A stretch of 64,000 nt of DNA from Holothuria scabra (GCA_037179385.1 CM074195.1:26062087-26126086), one strand, 5' to 3'. Positions 37,001 through 49,727 are shown, numbered from the stretch's first letter. Made by a program: numbers and translations. Notes: generated by a model from the sequence alone, not told the origin.

Positions 37001-39189
37001 ATGTCCTTTCAAGGGATCTCTCTTCTCCCAAACATTTTCTTCTAAATTCATTTCAAAAATACATTTTGCAACGTTAAATATTCTTTAATCAATGAAGGGC
37101 TTCCAGAGCTCTTACTCTGTCCCATTACCTTTTTACAATCAAACAGATAAATTTTTACCAATATAACTATCAAATTAAATACTTGATCAGTATCACAACC
37201 AGCCAAAACATTATGCTAATCACAAAGTTCATTTAAAATATGAATATAAGAATGTTAGGTAGGAAATTCTGTAAGAGAAGCCAGACACTTTGAGGGAAAT
37301 AATTAAAGATCATATAAGTGCGTTAGGACAGGATAATGCACAACCGGAGGATTAATACAGGTATACATCCAGCGATAGCAATAACCCTCGAAGGTGAAAT
37401 ATCCTACCCCGATGCACAGGTCTAGGGTGATAAACCTTGTTCATTCCTACCACGGACTTCCTATACATGGACAGAGCATACTGCACGGTAAATTGTCGCT
37501 ACCGTACATGTGAGGAAAAGCGCACCAAGACGGCTGTCTGCTATGATTTTGTGCAAAAGTTTGGACTTGCTCAAGTCAATTCGGAGTTTTGTAAGAAATC
37601 TGAAATATTTTTGAAATATGGCAAGATAAGATCAAAACAACTTCACGTATTGAAGGAATATGATATTTTTTCCATTCAGCTTTTACTTTTGTTTAAAATA
37701 TGACAGAGACGTCGTCAAATCAGACGATTTATTTAAGAACACGTGATCACCTGACCATAATGGACCAATACAAGTTCAGCATTGTTGTCACGTGTATGTG
37801 AATGAACAATGGAAAAACAAGTCTGGAATCGTCTCAACAAAGACAAAGCAGAACGTGCTCAAGATGAAGGAAAAAATGCTAAAATTCTTTTGAACGTGAT
37901 GTTTCTCGTTCAGCCATCCTTTTAAAACCAATTCCTGTTTAAAAATTCATGCTACTTTAAACTTCCACGAAATACACAGCTGTAAAAACCCATTGAAATC
38001 CCCCCCCCCTCCCTATTCTGAAACAAGCATGGACATGGTAGCTCACTGTTCATTTTTTAGCTTTATTGCCCTGTAATATAAACGAATTGCATTACAATCA
38101 AATATAAAATTTAGTTGTAATTCTTGTTATCTCGACAACTAATTTCACAGTCGTATAGTTCGGATACTAAATTATTAGTAAAGGTCTGTTTATACTTTAT
38201 TTGAAATGTCATATATAATTGAAAAAAATGTTGTTCAATCTTTAACCTAGATGTTGTTTTCAACAGTTTTATTTATTCCGTCAGTTCGTAGTCTTCTTTG
38301 TGTTCTTATGACATTTGAAACAATTTTTGTGGCTTGGCTATAATTATCATGCAGTTTTATGAGGGGATATTGACATTTAGCCTACAGCTGTAATTTGTAT
38401 ATTTTCTTGCTTTGAAGTGACTTCTATTACAATTTTAATGACTTTTATTATAATTATAATGTCTTTTATTATAATTATAATGACTTTATTGTCTTCTTTT
38501 ATGATGTTTATGACATAAATTTAAATTTTCTGCTTTTTATCTGCGTTGTCATAGCAATATTTTTGGAGTTGTGATAGGGCAGAAGAAAATTTCCGTTAAA
38601 ATTAAGCACGATAAAACTTTATTTTTCATTTTTGAAGTCTAAATTAGGTTTCTAGAGAACACAGACACCCCATTATAAAAATTAGCGTATTTGGAGGTCT
38701 GCATTTTCGAGGTCTGTTATTCAGTGGTCGTGATATAAAGGTTTGGGGTGTGGGGATGTTTTATCAAAGTCAGTGTTTTCGGCCCCCCGTCGATATCACG
38801 ACTTCAGTAGTTTGTAATGAAACTTGATAAACAGACGTAGCCAGGTGAAGCTCCGGAAGCCTGTGCAAATTAAACTTCAGTTGAGGCAATCTTTGGTATG
38901 AAAATCACAAAGCACTCGTAAAGTAATGTTCACAAAGAGTTGAAACAAACCAGTCAATTTCTTGTCAACATTGGAAACAGTTCTCCTTGCCAGCTGTACT
39001 TGTAATTGCCAAAGATTATCCGTTAAATGTTGCATTTGCACAAGTCTATGCTTTCAGCATGGATGGGATGAAGTAGCGTACCATTTAAGTGGTGCGAGTG
39101 GTGGTGCTTAAACAGTTTTGAATACGCTAATGAGAAAGGAATACTTTTAAAATCACTGCACCGTTTGTTCCGCCCCACCCCATCGCCGA
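34051..39189. other. Long intergenic region
   Basis: About 5 kb with no recognised gene. It contains an A-run (about 34281), G- and C-runs at 36714-36726 and 36832-36844 around a short block that may be a G-tract family remnant, and a C-run at about 38001. A 27-base AT-rich unit is repeated at 38437-38490. Confidence 0.3.
38437..38490. repeat. Short AT-rich tandem repeat
   Basis: Two consecutive copies of a ~27-base unit beginning AATGACTTTTATTATAATTA. Confidence 0.7.
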
Positions 39190-39310
39190 CTCCTAATTAA
39201 TTTTACATTTGAAGAAAAAAGGACTGTCACATGACTCTGTAGAGCCAATCATGAAACAGGACAGTATACTACACTACTTCAAGTTGGGGGCGACTGCTGT
39301 TGCCCATTTA
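39190..39310 (+). repeat. Dispersed repeat family H, copy 2
   Basis: Shares ACATTTGAAGA, GTCACATGACTCTG, CAATCATGAAACAGGACAGT and TACTTCAAGTTGGGG with 7322-7425 and 58830-58960. It is non-coding. Confidence 0.55.
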
Positions 39311-39477
39311 AGTCATACAAAGTTTCAGTTGAAACTTTCCATGGGAAGAGAAGTGTTCAGGGGGTGGGGTTCATCCTCCCGACGTCATTGGCTAAGGAAT
39401 AAGATCACTTGAGTATGCTAGCAAGATTTCAACCATGACATTGAGACGTTTAAAGTAATGGTATTAAATGTCATGAC

Positions 39478-41581
39478 CAGGGCGTCGATTTGATTTTCAA
39501 AGTGGTCGGACATCTTGCCTAATTGCTTTTTTTTCAAATTTTTGAAAATATGGAGCTTGTATTGCAGAAAATTTTGGACTGTGGGTTTCCTGTAAGGAAA
39601 TTTGAAAAGTTGGTGGTTTACTGAAGAATTTGCATGTCGTATTGGCAAATCTGAGATTGAGTGGCGACCAAAGATCGTTGTTGTACATAATGTTATCCAA
39701 AGATGAGGCTCTCCGACTATTTTTTTTTTTTTTTTTTTTTGAGTCACGAGCTTACATTGGGGAAAATTTGGAATTCTCCGAAAGAAAATTTATGAAATAG
39801 CACTGCAGTTACCGGTGTCACATATAGCATATTCCCGATTTTGTCACCTCTAGAGCTCGGAAAAGTTTACCAAACTGAAGTTATATGGGCGAGCACTTCT
39901 GCAACTTGCGGAACGCGAAGCGCGCGAAAAACGTTGCTCTTTTTGGAACAAATAACGAATATAGGGCTTTTTGGAGAGAATTCGGAACTCTGGAATTTCA
40001 TAAGTTGTCAAACCACAAGGCAGACTGGTTTCACAAATGGCAAATTTCCGAATCCATTTTTCAGAGCCCCAAGCCCCTGTAGATACTCCACTACGTACTC
40101 CAAAGGCAAAATGGGCTTAATGTTGCAATACTATGAGTTACTAGGAAACTCCAAAGTTTTCAAACATGGCCTTGAAATTTTGGGTAATTACTCCAACGGA
40201 CTACGGTCTATGTGAATTTAAATACCGGTTGCACCCTATAAGTAATTAGAATCACAACGAAAATCGTGATAGTTTACGAAAGATTTGTGAAAAAAGTTCT
40301 AATAGTAAGGGACCATTTGTAATGAAAGAAGGTAAAATAAATCCATGGATCGGAAGCACAATTTTATGTACTGCGGGAAAATCACATATCGGGGGTGGGA
40401 AGTGTGACCCACTGGTGCTACTGAGAAACCGCTGCATGGGCCTACCGATGCAACATTGTTACTACAAAAAACATTAAAATATGTTCTTTCGAACACCACC
40501 TCATCATACACTATCTGTAGGCAGAGGATGGGGGTGTACCTCTGAAAGACTGAAGTCTCTTATCTAGCAAACGTCAGTGTGATTTTAACTTTTCCGACAA
40601 TGGTCTTAAAAGAAGAGGTTAAGGTCATATCAAGTGCTGATATGTTAGAGGAGTACTTATTCTATGCATTTTGGTGAAATTGCATGGGAATCCGACCTGT
40701 GGGTCTTAAGATATGAGCAAGTAAAGTTGTCACATTTTTTAGCAAGAAGTGAACTTGAAGCAAGCACATGTGACATCATATCCCCTCATTAATGGAGAGT
40801 CTTTTGTTTTTCTTTAAACTTTACAGCTTATTTTCTCCTCAACAATGCCATATTATAAGAATGTGATTGCATAAGTGGTATGAGAACTTAACAAACTTTG
40901 CATTCCCTTTAAGGGAGTCCTATTCCTATAAACTTCAAGGTGAACACAACAGTGTGAAAAAAAAAACAAACAAAGGGAAACAAAGCATTCCTTTTCAATG
41001 CGAGGAAGTGTTTAAACCTCTGCTGCCCTCAAGATCACATTTGAACACAAATTTAGTAACTTCATTGACTGATATCTCGCAATAATACACGTCCGATTTG
41101 AACGGAAATTTTACCGCACTGTGTTGATTTGGTTCCTCTTTCACATATGAAAATCAAATTTTTGCTTAAACTTCCCCTTTTATACGAAATGGTCCAACAG
41201 ATTTCATTAAAACATAGTAGGGAACGATGCCTCTTCTTCAAATTCCTAAATACTGTTCACCTTCATAACCATACCTGCTGCCCTGTGTGCACGAACAATT
41301 GAAATAATCCTAGATACCGATGAATAATATGAATAATAAAGAAAAGCAATGAGACTGCAAGCGCGCGGAGCGCGCGAAAATGTTTGGGATTTGCAAATTA
41401 ACATGTGGAATTATTGATACAGAAAATCGATAGAGGACACCTTTCATAACCTCTATATAGTGTCTTTTTGGCAGTAACTAACTTTTAAGTTTCAGTTCAC
41501 AAAAAGGGGGGCTTTTGTAGTGTCCCCTCCACTCAAAAAGTTGGGGACATTTCTTCCTGTCCTCCCAAATCGACGCCAATG
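39478..41581 (-). mobile_element. hAT-like non-autonomous element, minus-strand copy (2.1 kb)
   Basis: The plus-strand left end is CAGGGCGTCGATTTG and the right end is AAATCGACGCCAATG, inverted repeats of each other. The flanks GTCATGAC (39470-39477) and GTTATGAC (41582-41589) agree at 7 of 8 bases, fitting an 8 bp hAT-type target duplication. It is the inverted counterpart of 21776-23719. It carries the GCGCGCGGAGCGCGCG palindrome at about 41362. It lacks about 150 bases present near the 3' end of the other copy but has an extra insertion at 40609-41183. No transposase is encoded. Confidence 0.82.
40609..41183. mobile_element. Nested MITE (family G) inside the hAT-like element
   Basis: The ends AAAGAAGAGGTTAAGG and CTTAAACTTCCCCTTTT are inverted repeats. 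The corresponding place in the 21776-23719 copy (near 22399) reads straight through and gives the empty site, so this is a clean presence/absence insertion. A partial relative lies at 30831-31075. It is probably a TA- or TTA-targeting element; the exact duplication is ambiguous. Confidence 0.65.
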
Positions 41582-41589
41582 GTTATGAC

Positions 41590-43774
41590 AAAGAGATGAT
41601 AGAAACGTTTGAAATAACAAAGTAAGTTTTCAACAAGAGAAGTAAACTTTGAAATATTTTTCAAGTAACAATAGGCCTATACAATTTTGCGGAAGAAAAC
41701 ATTGACCTAAATAATTACTAGTAAACAGTTACAAATTCTAACTTACAAATTTGAAAGTAAAAGTTGTGAGATAGGCGGTCACTATAGGCCTAATGAGATT
41801 TTACGGAAACGTTAAACTTGATGGCCATCTTAATTAGATGAACAGTTAAATGTATGAATATTAAACAATTATTTAAAAGGCAATAGAGAGTTTCCCAATG
41901 ATTACAAAGAAAAGCAATCGAATCTTGCTGATGTTCTTCTTTTTACCTCATAAGTAACCGTACAGATATTTTGAGAACACTCATAGGCGTACGAGGGGTA
42001 ATTTTTTGAGGGCAAGAGCAATTTGTGCCCAAATAATGGCACCACTTATCATGTTTTGCTCATATTTTGCCCGAATGGACTAGCTGTATTTGCACGAATT
42101 GAGAGGGCGAGTGTCACCCCCCTGCACCCCTCTCGTACCCCTATGTGAACACTCATTACCAAAAGGGTAAAGTACGGTAGTCTTTTAAATTATTCTCCCT
42201 GAATTAAACAAGTGATTAGTAACATTTCGACACATTACAAAACAGGAAACATACTTTGATTATACATAATATAACGTGGTAGCTTAATCAAATTAAGAGG
42301 ACGGCGTTTTTCCATTTTGAAATCAGTTTTACGACCGCTGGGATTGTATTACTTTGTCACGCACGTTTGCTTAACATAACTATAAACGCGGCAGTGTTTA
42401 GCATTGGCTTTACTCTCTTTGTCAGAAAGTGTAACCGCGTATCATCTGAATGCTCGCTACTCAGTAGCCATATAATGGTTAGTATAGTTTTATTATGAAG
42501 GCCCTTTGATATTTGAAGCAGGGATTTGTTTTGCACTTTCGAAAATGCTTATTCTTGAATATGGTGACGTAAACGCTAGAGTGCATAATGAGGTGATGAG
42601 CGCCTAAATCTATAACCGTATGCATACCATGTCACAACAATTCAATGATATTACCAGCATAGAAACCAAACTTAAAATGGCGCGATTACTCCAAACGAGG
42701 CCGAAATGAAGGGGGTGGAAGTGTTGATTACTGATCAGACGTTTTTGGAGCCAACAGATAAATTGATGTCTTCCGTGCGGGCAGTATAAATACTTGTGTT
42801 TTCAAACCATCTCAGAACTTTCTGCAATCACAGAGAGTATCATTTTAGATTCATTCATATTTACATGACAATATTGACATGTAAAAGGTGTGTTGTATAA
42901 TAATGAAACCGTCCAAAGCCCACATGTTCAAAAAATAAAAAGAAATCTTCGGATATTAGTGCATGTAACGTAATACAAAATACAGATTTAGCTGTTATTT
43001 TCAAATAAGGTAGTGGCGACTGTTCTCGTCCTTTAATGCTCTTTTAAATGTCTTTACTTTTTTATTTTCCATTTTTGAAATCATCATTTCATTTCCATAG
43101 ATTTACATACATCACAGTGAAATAACGGATTAAACACGACCGAAAGCCTGCACTATTTCAACCACACATTTGTTGTCTTTGAATCACGGCTTGTTATCCA
43201 ATCAGCTCCTTTGATTCGACAAAATACCTTTACCATCAAAAATACATTTTTTAATTAATTTTTGGTGTGAAAAAAATGATGCATGAACAGCAAATTCAGA
43301 GAATTTAACGGCAGAGAAATAGTGCTTGGATGTACCAGATGGCACGAAAATTGCGAGAAAATCAAGGCATATGGCTATATGACAAGTATTGTCACAGACT
43401 CCAACTCTCCCACTTTCGGAGAGAAATCCGCCATCGAAGATCCATTTTCTCAAACTCTCTCTCTCTCTCTGCCGTTTGGGTTTGAATTTCAACAGCCATA
43501 TCTTTATGTCTCCCGCTAAAGATGTATTTCTCATCTCTTGAAATTAGATTTTTCCCTCCAGTCACTTAATAAATCTAAACAAAAAAAAAAGAAAGAAAAC
43601 TTTCTTAGCCGTATAATGGTAACGGAATACGTATCCATATCATCAAATACGTCTCTGGTTAAGTCGCTGGACCATAAAACTGTACATAAATACATGTACG
43701 AACTGATACAGTGCATATCGATCTACTTTAGATCGGAATACATGTACCGTTCACTTGAATTGAGTGACACCATG
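41590..43774. other. Intergenic
   Basis: No recognised gene. A possible core promoter lies at 42785 (separate entry). Confidence 0.3.
42785..42792 (+). promoter_or_regulatory. Weak candidate TATA box
   Basis: TATAAATA, with an initiator-like TCTCAGAACT about 25 bases downstream. No open reading frame or confirmed exon follows, so it may be chance. Confidence 0.18.
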
Positions 43775-43776
43775 TA

Positions 43777-43956
43777 CCCTGTTAAAATTTTTTTTGTAGA
43801 TTTACAGAACAACAAATAAAGAAATACAAAAAGGAAACGGAAAAAGTGATGTCAATTTGTTTCAAAAAATTGACAGCACTTTTTCCATATCCACTTTGTA
43901 TTTCTTTATTTTTTGTTCTGTAAATCTACAACATGTCTGTGACGTTTTTAACAGTG
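43777..43956. mobile_element. Hairpin MITE with TA target duplication
   Basis: The ends CCCTGTTAAAA and TTTTTAACAGTG are flanked by TA on both sides. Inside, arms of about 66 bases (43795-43860 and 43866-43931) are near-perfect reverse complements (GTAGATTTACAGAACAA; AAAGAAATACAAA). It is non-coding. A TA duplication and CACTGTTAAAA end suggest a Tc1/mariner-type source. Confidence 0.75.
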
Positions 43957-43958
43957 TA

Positions 43959-44570
43959 GGGGGGAAAATCTGGATCGATCAACGATGAGAGATTGCATCA
44001 AATTAAAGTATAGGATAATAAAAATATATACCAAGTAACTATTCTGTGTTAAGCTATTGTTTGAGCTGTTGCACGCTGCCGATCATTATCATATCTTATT
44101 ACACTAAGATGTCCTTTGATTTCTTCTCTTAAATTTTATAAGAAAAAAAATAATATATAACAAAACCCACTTCTCCCAGACTTATTTCAAAAAATAATTA
44201 AATCACACTCACAAATTAACTCTTCTTACTCTTCCAATTAAGTGCTTTCCATTATTTCAGGGGGGTGAGTTAACCAAGCAGTGACTTCTAGTCATTTCAT
44301 AGTTGAATGGGAACAATATTCCCACATCATTCTCAAAAGCCGCCCATAAAATATTAAGTGTATGGGGTGACAGCATTTTCCTTCAATGTAGCAACAGCGA
44401 GGACGTGATGAGTGAAATCGATCTTTTTGGATGATATTGAGTATTTATGGATCATATTTTCTCTTAAGTTCGTCTTCAGTCCTTTTTATCTCATCGCTCC
44501 GTGAGGAGGACGAGATATTGTAGTCACTTTGCCTATGGGGCTATATATGGCAATGTCAGCTAAAATCGCA
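43959..44570. other. Intergenic
   Basis: Nothing recognisable. Confidence 0.3.
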
Positions 44571-44573
44571 ATG

Positions 44574-44587
44574 GTTACCATGGTAAC
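44574..44587. promoter_or_regulatory. Perfect RFX/X-box-like palindrome
   Basis: GTTACCATGGTAAC is a perfect 14-base palindrome equal to the consensus bound by RFX transcription factors (GTTRCCATGGYAAC). Related sites recur at 45382-45395, 45715-45728 and 45862-45875. No adjacent gene is known, so function is unproven. Confidence 0.45.
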
Positions 44588-44682
44588 GGTAAATTTTCCC
44601 AGGTTACTAGTCTCGAGGTGTAACCCATGGTGAGGTACCCCGGGGTGACTGAAGGTTCAGGGCTGAGAGAGGGGTCAAAACC

Positions 44683-44737
44683 TGTCCGTGTGTGTGTATG
44701 TGTGTGTTTGGTGGGTGAGTGTGTGTGGGTGTGCGTA
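44683..44737. repeat. (GT)n-rich microsatellite
   Basis: Interrupted GT dinucleotides. They generate a spurious Thr/His-rich frame on the minus strand. Confidence 0.85.
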
Positions 44738-45081
44738 TGTTTTTGGTGTAAAACGGGGACATGAGCCTTTTTTTCTCCGGGCAAGTGTGGATACACCTGC
44801 AAGTGGGGATATCCCCACTTGCCAAATGCAAAATTAGCCATGAAATTGAATTGCTCACGTTTCAAGGATGTATCACAGCAAGTTTGAAGCATTTTGGAGT
44901 TTTCCCCAATTTCCATGTGATGGACCTAACATTGGGTGAAAAACCGTGGGCCGGTGCATGGGTGTATGTGTATCTGTGTAGTACCAGTAAATCGGGGACA
45001 TGAGCGTTTTTTCCCCTAGTCAAAGTGGGAATATCCACGTTTTCATGGTTAAAAAAATGTGTTCCCAGTTGACGGTCAAAA

Positions 45082-45137
45082 CATGTATGTGGGTGTGTGT
45101 AGGTGTGTGTGTGTGTGTGTGTATGTGTGTGTGTGTG
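45082..45137. repeat. (GT)n microsatellite
   Basis: Mostly uninterrupted GT dinucleotides with a few GG and TA interruptions. Confidence 0.9.
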
Positions 45138-45168
45138 TCCAATTTTGTTTTCCTAATACCTTGTAAAC

Positions 45169-45890
45169 GGCTGGGCCGATTTTCTTTAAACTTGGTGGGA
45201 TAGCACCTTAGGTGGAACAACTGCATTTTAATACACAACCGGAAGTGAAGGTCAAAGGTTAAGGGTCAAAGGTCAAATTTAGTGAAATCAACATTTTCTG
45301 CTATATTTCCAAAAGTAAAAGTCTTCATGACACGAAACTTCACACATATGATGATTGCATCTAGACCTACCAAAATATGTGGTTGCCATAGCAACAGAGG
45401 TAAAAGGTCAAGTGGCAGAATGGAACAAAAAATTTTCAAGTGATAATTTGTTCGTAAAACAACGTTTTTGTCTTTTAAACTCCTCCTAGTGGGCTGGACC
45501 GATTCTTTTCAAAATTGCTAGGTGGGTACCCCAGGGTAGGAACTTGTGTCTCCCAGACCCTCGGAAGTAAAGGTCAAAGATCAGAGGTCAAAGGTCACAT
45601 TTTGCAAAAAACACTTTTCTTTACTATTTTGTACTAAAACTTCAAAAGAAAACCTTCATTTTACATGAAACTTCACACGTATAATAGGGTAGACTAGTTC
45701 TACCAAAATATGTAGTTTCCATGGCAACCAAGGTCAAAGGTCACGTGACAGGGGGTCAAATACTTTTTTTGTATTCACTTTAACTCTTAACGGAAGCATC
45801 CCACAAGTCTAAAAGTTTAAGTGTAATAGCCTAGGCATGATAAGTTGTACCGATATGTGTGGTTGTCATGGCAACCAAGGACATAGTTCA
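45169..45890 (+). repeat. Tandem ~320 bp repeat with AGGTCA and X-box motifs
   Basis: Two full units and a partial third. Unit 1 starts GCTGGGCCGATTTTCTTTAA at about 45170; unit 2 starts GCTGGACCGATTCTTTTCAA at about 45492. Each contains AGGTCAAAGGTCA-type direct repeats (45249-45275; 45571-45597; 45731-45743) and a GTTGCCATGGCAAC-type palindrome preceded by ACCAAAATATGT. The units are diverged. There is no coding capacity. Confidence 0.75.
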
Positions 45891-45899
45891 CCTTACAGA

Positions 45900-48699
45900 T
45901 TCTCAAAAGTTAAAGAGGGCGTGACAAGGCCATAAAAACTTTTGTGTATTGCAAGATTTGATACAGAATTGTACAAATATCATCTCACACCCCATTAAAA
46001 ACCCGTACAATTCGGCATAAATGATATTCGAAGGAAAACTGCGTTCGAAATTCAATTTCGAAAAATGCCGCAACAGCTCACCTGACTTTTATGACGCAAT
46101 TGGCGGCACAAACCCCGCCCTACGGCGCGCATCTAGATGTGGAACTAATGTAACGCTCGGTAAAGTTATCTTATCCTAGCAACCTCATGAAAACGATTGC
46201 ATCACAATAAAGAGTCCAACATACAGGCGAAAGGCGCGGACCATGGTGGGGATTCGGAGCAAATCATTGGCCAAAATGTTCGCGTGCATATGCGCGCGGG
46301 TAAAAATAGTTCTGTTTTTGTGCAAAAAAGACGCGGTTCGGGCGCTATAAAGAACAGCTATGAACATGTATGGACAGACCACAACAAGCGCATCCCCACT
46401 ACGAGCGCGTCTTTACTGTATGAGCTGTTTGGTGAAGATGCTATTGCGAATACTAAGCAGTAACCGTGCAATGCACAATTCACAATGTAGTCAGTGGCCA
46501 CGCTCACTGCTATCCTAGCACCGGTGTTTGCAATTATGTATGCGCTAACACGCGTTACCATGCACATGATTCGATGACTGTGAGCTCTCTGGTAGAGTGT
46601 TGCTAACCGTGCCTCCAATGATAGACCAAAATCTGTCCTGCCTTTTCGTGTTACTTCGTGACGCACTTCGGAGGGTCTGATTGAAAAAAAATACGAATCG
46701 ATGGGAAAAGATGAAATAATAACCCATGCAATTACCACAAGCGATCCGTTTGGCCTATGGATCAAGAAAAAATAAGTAAAAATATTCCTTTAAATTCAAA
46801 ATCTGGCGACGGTGAGATAGACACACAACTTCCACGTTCAAGTGAACTTTTCCTCAAATGGTACTAAAACTGCAACTGCAGCCTCTCTTTATGTTCTTAA
46901 GGCACTTTAACTATCTGAATTGCGCTTTAATGTAATTTTTATGAAAAGTTAAACACATTTTTATGCCATTTTTGGTACGTGGGATTAAAAAAGGTAAAAA
47001 GATGTGGAAATAAAAAGGACACTTTTTCGCGAACGAGGAACTGTATATGTCCCTGCTACGTCGGTTTCGCGCGTAACGTGAACTGCGAATGAGTATCCCG
47101 AGCTGGATACCGATCCAAATTGTATAATCTGCGTCACTCCGATCTCTGAAAAAAGAATAATACCCTTCAACCCATCTAGTATCATTTTTGTATCGAGGAA
47201 CGACGAAACCTGGAAGGTGAACAATACGAATACGGGCGAGAATGTCACCAAGCTGTATTTCGTGTAATAGGCTCTAATAGGCGCTGTCATCTGGGGGCAT
47301 GTTGACTCTTAAGTTATAGGTGAATAGTTGTAGCTTTAATTCGGCTTAACAGTAACTTACGTGCTATCTAAAAATCGTAAACCGCTACAAACTTATTTAA
47401 AATTTGGTGGTCGAGCTGTTATTAGCGGCTGGGAATGGTTTCCCTTCCGAAAAATACCGGATTTCGTGTACTTAATTTTCTGGTCCCAATATGAGCTCAG
47501 TACTAGTGCCAAACTGAATACGGTACACTGACCACATTTTGTAAAAGCCATCGGCCCTTTCCCGATGAAATGCTTGTTGTGACACTCGACGAAGTAGCCA
47601 TATTTCAAAATTTTGATCTTTCTGGCAGAAAATCTCATCAGAAGTTCATGCCCCCGGAGGCTGGACGTCATGACATGGCCGAGGGCTTTAGACAGGGGCT
47701 GGTTTTTCAATAGAAAATCGCAAACAGACCTGGGTATTTTTCATACTACCAGGCATAGGCCTTTCAGATGGGGATAGGGGGACTGCACTTCTCCCAGAGC
47801 CGGAAAGTGCTTATTTCAGGGCACTGACACTTAAATGTTTTTAGGGCAAGGGGGTAGCCTGCAGTAGTCAGTTCGGCCTGCAGCGGACCGTGTTGACATG
47901 CGGCCGGGCAAAATAGGACTTGAAAAATATTCAGTTCGCGGCAAACAGGATCCGCCTCTTCTTAAAGATGTCTTCCCGTACGCCTTTGTGTATTTTTACA
48001 AAGTTTTCACAACCCAATTGAAACCAACTTTGAATAGGTGTGCCTTACTGTTGAAAGTAGGCCTTTCAAGATGATGGACCTATAGGCTCTATACTTGTTA
48101 GTAACTTAGTGCTTCCATATTAATTAATTCGGAACATGAAATGACGGTACCCGATATGTTTTTTTTTTTTAAATATATCAACTTGAAAAATTGGTCAGGA
48201 AATGTTTACATTCTATTTCCGCATTTTTAAGGATTAGTTTCAGTTGGGCATAACTTTACTAAGATTGGACCGACTTCCTTGGTACAAGTTCATTTGAATC
48301 CGATTCTATAGTCAGATACAAATCAATCCTTGAAACTCGTTTGAACCTGATGCGGGTGCGGCAAAGATATACGGAAGGTCATTGCAAGCGCTACTCGATC
48401 TGGATTCGATGTCCCGCATGTGGTCAAGGGGCAATGAAAAGTTGCTGATGTGAAATATTGCTCATTTGAATAAAGAGAAAGTAGTTTTCTTCTCTTGTAG
48501 CTGTATACCCAGCAGAAATGTCCAGATTCAATTGACCAAAGTTTCACTGAATACCGAGTCAACTTGTAGATATATGGTTTCCATATTTTTATTTTGAAAA
48601 ATTCTAAAAAGATTTGGTTTTGCCAGCAGTAAAATATAATTTTGTAATACCTAAACCGTTTGGGATCTGTCTCGTTTCCATCAACTTAAAAACAGGCAG
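45900..48699. other. Intergenic with a CpG-rich stretch
   Basis: 46080-46470 and 47030-47250 are richer in CpG than the surroundings. An 88-residue open frame at 46197-46463 (plus) and a 101-residue frame at 46985-47290 (minus) lie there. I recognise no domain in either, so they are not called as genes. A CpG-rich promoter or an unrecognised exon is possible. Confidence 0.25.
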
Positions 48700-49690
48700 C
48701 ATTATGAAAGTGGGAGGGGGGGGGGGGGCGAAACAATTTTGGACCATGCACCTCACCCTACCCCCATTTACCAAAAGGTACATTTTTTACGCTAATTTTT
48801 TTCTTTTCTTTTTTTCCTTCGAGCAAGAATAACTTTTTTAATAAAAAAAAAATATGACACTGTATTAGGAACGTAATTTGGGGCGCGCTGAGCCCCCCGA
48901 AAATTTGGGTCTCTTTACACATTTGTAAATATGGAGCTTGTATTGCAGAGAGGAAAGGAAGTTTAAGGAAATGTAAGGAAATTTGAATATTTGGGGGACA
49001 ATCGAAGAATCTACGTTTCCTATTAGCATATATCTGAGATAGCATGTCGACTTAAGTTCATTGTTTTTACATAATGTTATCTAAGGAGTGCGGATTAATG
49101 CTGAAGTTCTCGGCGACATTCAAAAAGCTTCCGACACTTTGTTGCTTTTTTAGACAAAAATTTAAAAGCCCAAATTGAAGAAAAATTTATGGAAACGGCA
49201 CTGTAGCGGCTCGGAAAAGTTTACCACTGAATGCTTTATGAGCCACCACTTACTGCATTAATATTTGCAGTTTAGAGGGTGCAGAGCCCGCGGAAAATTT
49301 GCCTATTTAAAACTAGGCCTAATAATTACAAATATGGAACTTTTATTAGGAAGAATACGTCTACACAGACTACTCAACTGACAGGGTTGAAAGGTGTCTG
49401 ATGATAGGTGTGGATGAGAACATTTGACTACGGTAGGCCAAAGCTGAGTTCCCTGCCTGGAATATGGAGTCTTTCTCGAAAGACTATCTTCAATTGGCGC
49501 AGAGCGCATACAAAATTTTGAAAACTCGCGACCCCTCAGACCCGCAGACCCAGATGACATTTCAAAAGTTTTCCCAAATTTTATTGTCCTTTTTAGACAA
49601 AATATTTCAAAATCAAGAACTTTAATTGTAGAAAACCTTTTGGTTAATTTGGAGAAAAGGTCTTAATGGGAATTAAGTTCTGCTTGGCCG
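48700..49690 (-). mobile_element. G-tract/GCGCGC repeat family, minus-strand copy
   Basis: The reverse complement matches 1610-2250 and 23330-23520 (shared: GAGCTTGTATTGCAG, ACATAATGTTATC, TGGAATATGGAGTC, AGGTGTCTGATGA). A G14 run lies at about 48715-48728. It may be two fragments joined near 49090. It is non-coding. Confidence 0.55.
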
Positions 49691-49727
49691 TAATTATAAG
49701 GCCTGTCCATCCATTTACTGCCTATCC

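Noticed and set aside
39418..40215. Several open frames of 60-124 residues
   Set aside because: They lie inside the hAT-like non-coding element and show no transposase features.
44575..44916. Minus-strand frame with His/Thr repeats
   Set aside because: Caused by the GT microsatellite.
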